Part shown: piece by piece, positions 5,984 to 10,301 of the stretch | Layout of the letters: each line of letters begins with the position of its first letter | How positions within the stretch are numbered: position 1 is the stretch's first letter | Translations under genes and position numbers: made by a program | Assembly (NCBI GenBank): GCA_947380285.1 | Contig: CANCQD010000085.1 | Coordinates: 1 to 10,301 of the forward strand | DNA length: 10,301 nt | DNA from: Burkholderiaceae bacterium | GTDB lineage: Bacteria > Pseudomonadota > Gammaproteobacteria > Burkholderiales > Burkholderiaceae | Reading direction: 5' to 3' | The notes under the pieces: model-generated | The model's input: only the letters and a program-made list of their open reading frames with translations | What the model was told of the DNA's origin: nothing | Database searches by the model: none

Positions 5984-8167
5984 ATGCAAAACGATAGTCC
6001 TGAAACTCTCTTAAAGTTAGCCGAAAAGCACTTTCAGGGGAAAGACTATTCGGCCTGTAAGTTGGCTCTAGTGGCCATTCTTGCGCACAACCCAGACCAT
6101 GCTGGTGCAAATGAACTCCTGGCATATGTTGCTGCAAATACTGGGGATTTGAAGGGCTTTCATGACCTACTTTTAAGGGCCAGCAAGCAATCGGATTGCT
6201 CATCAAAGGCGCTTTACTACTTAGGCTCTTCATGCCTTGAGAAAGGCCAATTTCAGCAAGCAATTCTCTATCTGGGTAGAGCGTTAAAAAATGCGGGCGA
6301 TTTCTTTGAGGCACTGCACGATTTGGCGACTGCTCAGGCACAAATAGGTGATAAGCAATCAGCACTTGAAAACTATACAAAAGCACTTCATTTCAGAAAA
6401 GATTCTTGTGAGTTGCACTACAACATCGCCAGGCTATATGATGAGCTTGATCAACTAGACCTTGCTCTAGTTCACTACCAGCATGCTGTAGAAATCAACC
6501 CCGCTTATGCTGAAGCTTGGTGCAACCTAGGGGTTGATCTGGCGCGACTAAAACGCTATGAGGCGGCGCTTCTCGCATATGAAAGAACACTCAATTTGAG
6601 CCCCAATGATGCTACTACTTGGTCCAATAAGGGCATTACATTATATGCGCTTAAGAGATTTAGCGAGGCGCTAGCTGCATACGAGCAAGCCACTAGGTTG
6701 AGTCCAGGTGATGCTCAGGCATGGGCAAATCAAGCGGCATTTCTTCATGATCAAAAACAATATTCACAAGCAATTGTTGCCTATGAAGAAGCACTAAAGA
6801 TAGACCCCAATATTCATTATGTGGCTGGAGAAATGCTGCATGCAAAAATGAAAATATGTGACTGGAATAATATTGCTTCTGAAATCGATCGACTAGAGAA
6901 ATCTATTACAGATAATCAATTAGTCTCATCACCGTTTCCAGTGGTTGTTGCATCATCATCAGAGGCTATTAATTATGAGGTCGCAAGACTGTATGCAAAA
7001 GATCAGTTCAAAAGTTTTGTTAGACCTCAATTTCAATTGAAGAGCTCTAATCAGAGGATTCGGATTGCCTACTACTCTAACGATTTTTTTAACCATGCCA
7101 CTGCTTACTTAATGGCTGAGCTCTTTGAATTACATGATCGCCAGCGGTTTGAAGTTGTTGCATTTTCTTTTAGCCCCAAGACGCAGGACGCAATGCAGGT
7201 AAGGCTTCAAAAGCATTTCGATCAATTCATTGATGTCAGCAATATGCCAGATCAAGAGGTTGTCGCTTTATCTCGTCAAATGGAAATAGATATCGCAATT
7301 GATCTAAAGGGCTATACCACTAACTCAAGGCCTGAAATTTTTGCGCTAGGCGCTGCACCACTACAAGTTAATTATTTAGGTTACCCAGGAACTATGGGAG
7401 CTGAGTTTATAGATTACATCATTGCTGACACGGTGTTAATTCCGGAGCGCAACCAACAGTATTTTTCGGAAAAAATTATTTACTTGAAAAATTGTTATCA
7501 GGTGAATGATTCAAGGCGGGAAATCTCGAACAAGAAATTCTCACGATCTGACTTAAATCTACCTGACAATAAATTGGTTTTTTGTTGCTTCAATAACAAC
7601 TTTAAAATTTTGCCAACGACTCTTGACCTTTGGGCGCGTATTTTGTCAAAAGTGACCGACAGCGTTTTATGGTTGCTTGAGGACAATTTGTTAGCCAAGA
7701 AAAATCTCATTTTGCAGGCCGAAAGTAGGGGTATTACAAAAGAAAGATTAATTTTTGCAAAACGTATGGATCTTCCAGAGCATTTAGCGCGACATCAATT
7801 GGCGGATTTATTTTTAGATACGCTGCCCTGTAATGCGCACACTACTGCTAGTGACGCACTATGGGCTGGTTTGCCGGTGCTAACTCAGTTGGGTGAAACG
7901 TTGGCTGGTCGAGTTGCTGGAAGTCTTTTAACGGCTATAGGTTTACCTGAGCTCATTACCCGCAGTTCAGGAGAATATGAAGATTTGGCGGTTGAATTAG
8001 CAACGAACCCCGCAAGGCTTCAGCAAATTAAAGAAAAACTAGCGCTCAATAGATCGAATGCCCCACTATTTGATACTGAACTCTTTACTCATGGACTTGA
8101 AGATGCTTATCTAAAAATTCATCAGCGTCATCAAAGGGGTTTGCCCCCAGAGAATCTTTATCTTTAA
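5984..8167 (+). CDS. TPR protein with canonical OGT-like GT41 glycosyltransferase domain
   Basis: A 727-residue predicted cytoplasmic protein. TPR or TPR-like units occupy residues 5-275, the best-conserved being AEAWCNLGVDLARLKRYEAA (176-195) and the following two. A spacer (about 280-355) precedes the GT41 domain (about 357-715). Its landmarks match eukaryotic O-GlcNAc transferase closely: YYSNDFFNHATAYLM (363-377), with H371 at the OGT His498 position; LGYPGTMGAEFIDYIIADT (465-483); CCFNNNFKILP (534-544), with K541 at the Lys842 position; DTLPCNAHTTASDALWAGLP (612-631), retaining HTT and the downstream Asp that contact the nucleotide sugar; and GETLAGRVAGSLL (637-649). All expected catalytic and donor-site residues are present, so an active transferase, probably protein O-linked, is likely. 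UDP-GlcNAc is the family donor, but this one's donor is unproven. The start ATG at 5984 lacks a Shine-Dalgarno; no better upstream in-frame start is seen. It is divergent from the other two TPR-glycosyltransferases. Confidence 0.9.
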   Translation: MQNDSPETLLKLAEKHFQGKDYSACKLALVAILAHNPDHAGANELLAYVAANTGDLKGFHDLLLRASKQSDCSSKALYYLGSSCLEKGQFQQAILYLGRALKNAGDFFEALHDLATAQAQIGDKQSALENYTKALHFRKDSCELHYNIARLYDELDQLDLALVHYQHAVEINPAYAEAWCNLGVDLARLKRYEAALLAYERTLNLSPNDATTWSNKGITLYALKRFSEALAAYEQATRLSPGDAQAWANQAAFLHDQKQYSQAIVAYEEALKIDPNIHYVAGEMLHAKMKICDWNNIASEIDRLEKSITDNQLVSSPFPVVVASSSEAINYEVARLYAKDQFKSFVRPQFQLKSSNQRIRIAYYSNDFFNHATAYLMAELFELHDRQRFEVVAFSFSPKTQDAMQVRLQKHFDQFIDVSNMPDQEVVALSRQMEIDIAIDLKGYTTNSRPEIFALGAAPLQVNYLGYPGTMGAEFIDYIIADTVLIPERNQQYFSEKIIYLKNCYQVNDSRREISNKKFSRSDLNLPDNKLVFCCFNNNFKILPTTLDLWARILSKVTDSVLWLLEDNLLAKKNLILQAESRGITKERLIFAKRMDLPEHLARHQLADLFLDTLPCNAHTTASDALWAGLPVLTQLGETLAGRVAGSLLTAIGLPELITRSSGEYEDLAVELATNPARLQQIKEKLALNRSNAPLFDTELFTHGLEDAYLKIHQRHQRGLPPENLYL

Positions 8168-8170
8168 GAG

Positions 8171-8219
8171 TTCTTAGCCACTACTTATTAAATAACTGGC
8201 AATCTAAAGGGGCTAAGAA
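8171..8219 (+). repeat. Inverted repeat downstream of the OGT-like gene
   Basis: TTCTTAGCC (8171-8179) is perfectly complementary to GGCTAAGAA (8211-8219), with a 31-base gap, starting 3 bases after the stop codon. The stem could end the upstream transcript, but the long loop and the lack of a T run on + argue against a standard intrinsic terminator. Seen directly; function unknown. Confidence 0.4.
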
Positions 8220-8279
8220 AATTTGAAGTTAGTAGAAACCCTAGTTTTTGCACTCTTGATGGGATTTAATAAACGCCAT

Positions 8280-8307
8280 TTGATATAAAGTCTGTTAAAA
8301 ATAGGAT
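8280..8307 (+). promoter_or_regulatory. Candidate sigma-70 promoter for the gltIJK operon
   Basis: TTGATA (8280-8285, 5 of 6 to consensus -35) is separated by 16 bases from TAGGAT (8302-8307, 4 of 6 to -10). It would start transcription near 8315, about 45 bases before the gltI ATG. The placement is reasonable but the -10 match is modest. Confidence 0.35.
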
Positions 8308-8318
8308 ATCTATAGATA
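8307..8318. promoter_or_regulatory. 12-bp perfect palindrome TATCTATAGATA, possible operator
   Basis: TATCTATAGATA reads the same on both strands and lies where the candidate gltI transcription start would be. Such a position suits a repressor site. AT-rich palindromes also arise by chance, so the role is inference. Confidence 0.3.
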
Positions 8319-8359
8319 GTAACTTTTCAACTAAAAATCAACTAATAGTGAGACCTTCA

Positions 8360-9280
8360 ATGAAAAACAATAAATTCCCAATGATTTTTGCAGTCAGCGC
8401 TCTAGTCGCTGGTTTGCTGGCTCCTGTCTCATCTCAGGCTGCGAGCGCAACGATGGATAAGATTAAATCCACTGGCGCAGTATCGATGGGCGTGCGCGAG
8501 TCTTCAATACCAATGTCCTATACCACTGGTGACAGCCGTTTTGATGGTTACCATGTTGAAATATGCCGCATGATTTTGGGTGATATTAAGGATAAGTTGG
8601 GCATGAGCACCCTTCGTATTAACTATCAGCCAGTGACTTCACAAAATCGCGTTCCTTTGGTGCAAAACGGCACTGTTGATATCGAGTGCGGTACAACAAC
8701 AAACAATACTGCCCGTGCCAAAGATGTTGGCTTTGCAAACACTTTATATGTAGAGGAGGTGCGCATTGCGGTGAGAGCAAACTCAGGAATTACTTCTATT
8801 TCTCAGTTGGCTGGTAAGAAGGTTGCTACAACTACTGGTACAACTTCTGTACAACTCTTGCGTAAGCACGAAAAAGCCAATGGTGTGAATTTTGACGAAG
8901 TATTCGGAAAAGACCATGCTGATAGTTTCCTATTGCTTGAATCTGGTCGTGCTGATGCCTTTGTGATGGATGGCTCTATTTTAGCTGGAAATATTGCGAA
9001 CTCCAAGAATCCAAAAGATTTTAAAATTGTTGGCGAAGTACTTGCTACTGAGCCAATTGCCATCATGGTTCCTAAAAACGATCCTGAGTTCAGAGCTGCT
9101 GTGAATGCTGCTATTGCGAAGATTGTTGCGAATGGCAAAATGCCTGGACTCTGGAACAAATGGTTCTTGTCACCAATTCCACCAAAAAATATCGTAGTGG
9201 GTCTTGAGTTATCTCCAGCAACTAAAAATGCTTGGGCTAATTTGAATGACAAACCTGCTGAAGATTACAACAAGAAGTAA
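8360..9280 (+). CDS. gltI: Glutamate/aspartate-type ABC transporter periplasmic binding protein
   Basis: A 306-residue periplasmic solute receptor that captures an acidic amino acid and delivers it to the membrane permease. Residues 1-27 form a Sec signal peptide (MKNNK, hydrophobic core, SSQA before cleavage). The body is a family 3 extracellular binding protein: GYHVEICR (63-70), VTSQNRVPLVQNGTVDIECG (92-111) followed by TTTNNTAR (112-119), TTTGTTSVQLL (157-167), KDHADSFLLLESGRADAFVM (184-203) and the tail WNKWFLSPIPPKN (265-277). These segments closely parallel E. coli GltI, including the ligand-pocket stretches. I chose the ATG at 8360 because it gives a normal signal peptide and has GTGAG at a fitting distance. 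A GTG at 8348 would add four residues and has no ribosome site. It leads the gltI-gltJ-gltK operon. Specificity for glutamate/aspartate is inferred from family resemblance; a related amino acid is possible. Confidence 0.9.
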   Translation: MKNNKFPMIFAVSALVAGLLAPVSSQAASATMDKIKSTGAVSMGVRESSIPMSYTTGDSRFDGYHVEICRMILGDIKDKLGMSTLRINYQPVTSQNRVPLVQNGTVDIECGTTTNNTARAKDVGFANTLYVEEVRIAVRANSGITSISQLAGKKVATTTGTTSVQLLRKHEKANGVNFDEVFGKDHADSFLLLESGRADAFVMDGSILAGNIANSKNPKDFKIVGEVLATEPIAIMVPKNDPEFRAAVNAAIAKIVANGKMPGLWNKWFLSPIPPKNIVVGLELSPATKNAWANLNDKPAEDYNKK

Positions 9281-9301
9281 TTCAATAAATAAGTTCCTAA
9301 T

Positions 9302-10093
9302 ATGGCATTAGATTTAGGTGTTTTTTGTAAAAGCACCTTAGATGGAGAAGTAGTTGAACACTGCTTCTCCTCTATTTTTGGGCTCGGCCAAAACGCAGAT
9401 CCTAGTTATCTAGACTGGTTGATAAAGGCTTGGGGCTGGACCTTGGCGGTAGCGGGTCTAGGGCTTGCGATTGCCTTAATTTTGGGCGCCGTTATGGGCA
9501 CTCTCAGAACCCTGCCAGACAACGGCAGACTAAGCAGGATATTAGTAAGGTTCTCGACAACTTGGGTCGAGTTATTTAGAAATATTCCCGTTTTAGTTCA
9601 GGTATTTCTTTGGTACCACGTTATCCCCGCTTTTATTCTGCCATTAAAGGCGCTGCCCTCCTATTGGTTGGTGAGCATTGCTTTAGGCTTTTTTACCTCC
9701 GCTCGTATAGCAGAGCAGGTGCGGGCTGGCATTCAGTCTTTACCTAGTGGCCAAAGAGCTGCTGCAACTGCCTTGGGGTTAACTACTCCACAGACTTATC
9801 GTTATGTCATATTGCCAATGGCATTGCGTATCGTCATTCCTCCTCTGACTTCTGAGAGTATGAATGTGATTAAAAATTCTTCAGTAGCCTTTGCTGTCTC
9901 TGTGCCAGAGCTGACTTTATTCGCAATGCAGGCCCAAGAAGAAACCTCTCATGGCGTTGAGATTTATTTGGCAGTTACTGCGCTTTATGCATTGTCAGCA
10001 TTCTCCGTCAATCGAGTAATGGCATTGATCGAGAAAAGAAGCCGTATTCCAGGTTTCATCGCCGCATCGAATGATGCAAGTCTGGCTCACTAA
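9302..10093 (+). CDS. gltJ: Glutamate/aspartate-type ABC transporter permease
   Basis: A 263-residue inner-membrane permease of the polar amino-acid (HisMQ/GltJK) family; with its partner GltK it forms the translocation channel driven by the GltL ATPase. Several hydrophobic spans are evident, at about 44-66, 94-115, 120-134, 195-212 and 220-241. VELFRNIPVLVQVFLWY (89-105) is a family hallmark. The cytoplasmic EAA loop that docks the ATPase is clear: EQVRAGIQSLPSGQRAAATA (138-157), then LGLTTPQTYRYVILP (158-172) and PPLTSESMNVIKNSS (180-194). The N-terminus is somewhat longer than E. coli GltJ (246 residues), with two cysteines (9 and 21) before the first span. It starts 21 bases after the gltI stop without a clear Shine-Dalgarno, which suggests translational dependence on the upstream gene. 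Confidence 0.9.
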   Translation: MALDLGVFCKSTLDGEVVEHCFSSIFGLGQNADPSYLDWLIKAWGWTLAVAGLGLAIALILGAVMGTLRTLPDNGRLSRILVRFSTTWVELFRNIPVLVQVFLWYHVIPAFILPLKALPSYWLVSIALGFFTSARIAEQVRAGIQSLPSGQRAAATALGLTTPQTYRYVILPMALRIVIPPLTSESMNVIKNSSVAFAVSVPELTLFAMQAQEETSHGVEIYLAVTALYALSAFSVNRVMALIEKRSRIPGFIAASNDASLAH

Positions 10094-10097
10094 AAGG
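10094..10097 (+). promoter_or_regulatory. Ribosome binding site of gltK
   Basis: AAGG lies 7 bases before the ATG at 10105, directly after the gltJ stop codon. It decides between that ATG and the overlapping ATG at 10100, which runs into TGA after three codons. Confidence 0.55.
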
Positions 10098-10104
10098 CAA
10101 TGAT

Positions 10105-10301
10105 ATGTTGAGCTTAGACTTAAGTTTCTATAACTGGGAACTCTTCACAAATTATATTGTGAAGGGGTTGTTATTTAGCGTACAGCTCACTGTCATTGCG
10201 ACCATTGGCGGCATTGTGGTGGGTACCTTTTTAGCTTTGATGCGGCTTTCGGGCAAACCTGCTTTAGTTTATCCCGCAACGTTTTATATCAATACCATGC
10301 G
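10105..10301 (+). CDS. gltK: Glutamate/aspartate-type ABC transporter permease, 5' part only
   Basis: An open frame begins at ATG 10105, 11 bases after the gltJ stop, and runs off the window after 65 codons. The visible protein (MLSLDLSFYNWELF, then a hydrophobic span at about 18-43 and TFLALMRLSGKP) matches the N-terminus of the second permease of this transporter class; E. coli GltK has a comparable first span ending in an LAVMRLS-like segment. With GltJ it should form the inner-membrane heterodimeric channel. Gene order and tight spacing support the assignment, and gltL, the ATPase gene, would be expected next. The truncation is only the window edge, not a broken gene. Confidence 0.82.
   Translation, partial: MLSLDLSFYNWELFTNYIVKGLLFSVQLTVIATIGGIVVGTFLALMRLSGKPALVYPATFYINTM

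Noticed and set aside
5979..6386. Minus-strand 135-codon open frame overlapping the start of the OGT-like gene
   Set aside because: It lies antisense to well-conserved TPR coding sequence, its translation resembles no family I know, and no ribosome site is evident. It is a shadow frame.
1491..8167. Idea that the TPR-glycosyltransferase genes form a mobile genomic island
   Set aside because: No integrase, transposase, tRNA target or flanking direct repeat is visible, and base composition looks similar to the flanking genes by eye.
8803..9252. Minus-strand 149-codon open frame inside gltI
   Set aside because: It is antisense to strongly conserved binding-protein sequence, and its Ser/Pro/Phe-rich translation is typical of a reverse-complement shadow.

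Overview
The window looks like chromosomal DNA of a low-GC betaproteobacterium. It encodes a Gram-negative porin of the Burkholderiales type, a glutamate/aspartate-type ABC transporter in gltI-gltJ-gltK order, and AT-rich intergenic spacers. A freshwater Burkholderiaceae lineage such as Polynucleobacter is my best guess. That guess is inference from protein style and base composition, because no rRNA or other taxonomic marker is present. All genes are intact except the last, which is cut by the window edge. There are no tRNAs, insertion sequences or CRISPR arrays, and no gene-free stretch reaches 300 bases.

Layout. Positions 93-1352 (+) encode an outer-membrane porin with a clear signal peptide. 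It is followed by two consecutive GTAA-loop hairpins, the second being a strong intrinsic terminator. Convergent to it, 3917-1491 (-) encodes a TPR protein with a C-terminal GT41 (OGT/SPINDLY/HMW1C-like) glycosyltransferase domain. Nine bases upstream on the same strand, 5849-3927 (-) encodes a second TPR protein whose C-terminus resembles a GT9 (heptosyltransferase-type) domain. These two probably form an operon. A divergent spacer of about 130 bp separates them from 5984-8167 (+), a third TPR protein with a canonical OGT-like GT41 domain. After a 190-bp spacer come gltI (8360-9280), gltJ (9302-10093) and the first 65 codons of gltK (10105 onward), all on +.

How the genes work together. The central 6.7 kb is a compact cytoplasmic glycosyltransferase locus of three enzymes, each with a long TPR superhelix fused to a different catalytic module. 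Two are GT41 enzymes of different subtypes and one is GT9-like. Known GT41 enzymes modify proteins with TPR-directed substrate selection, so the locus may be a protein glycosylation system with an unknown target. The flanking porin and amino-acid transporter are ordinary housekeeping-type genes, and nothing in the sequence proves a link to the glycosyltransferases. The most distinctive sequence signs are a near-perfect 102-bp TPR-unit duplication in the GT9-like gene, register-conserved His-His and Cys ladders in the TPR arrays, and the related N-termini of the two minus-strand proteins.
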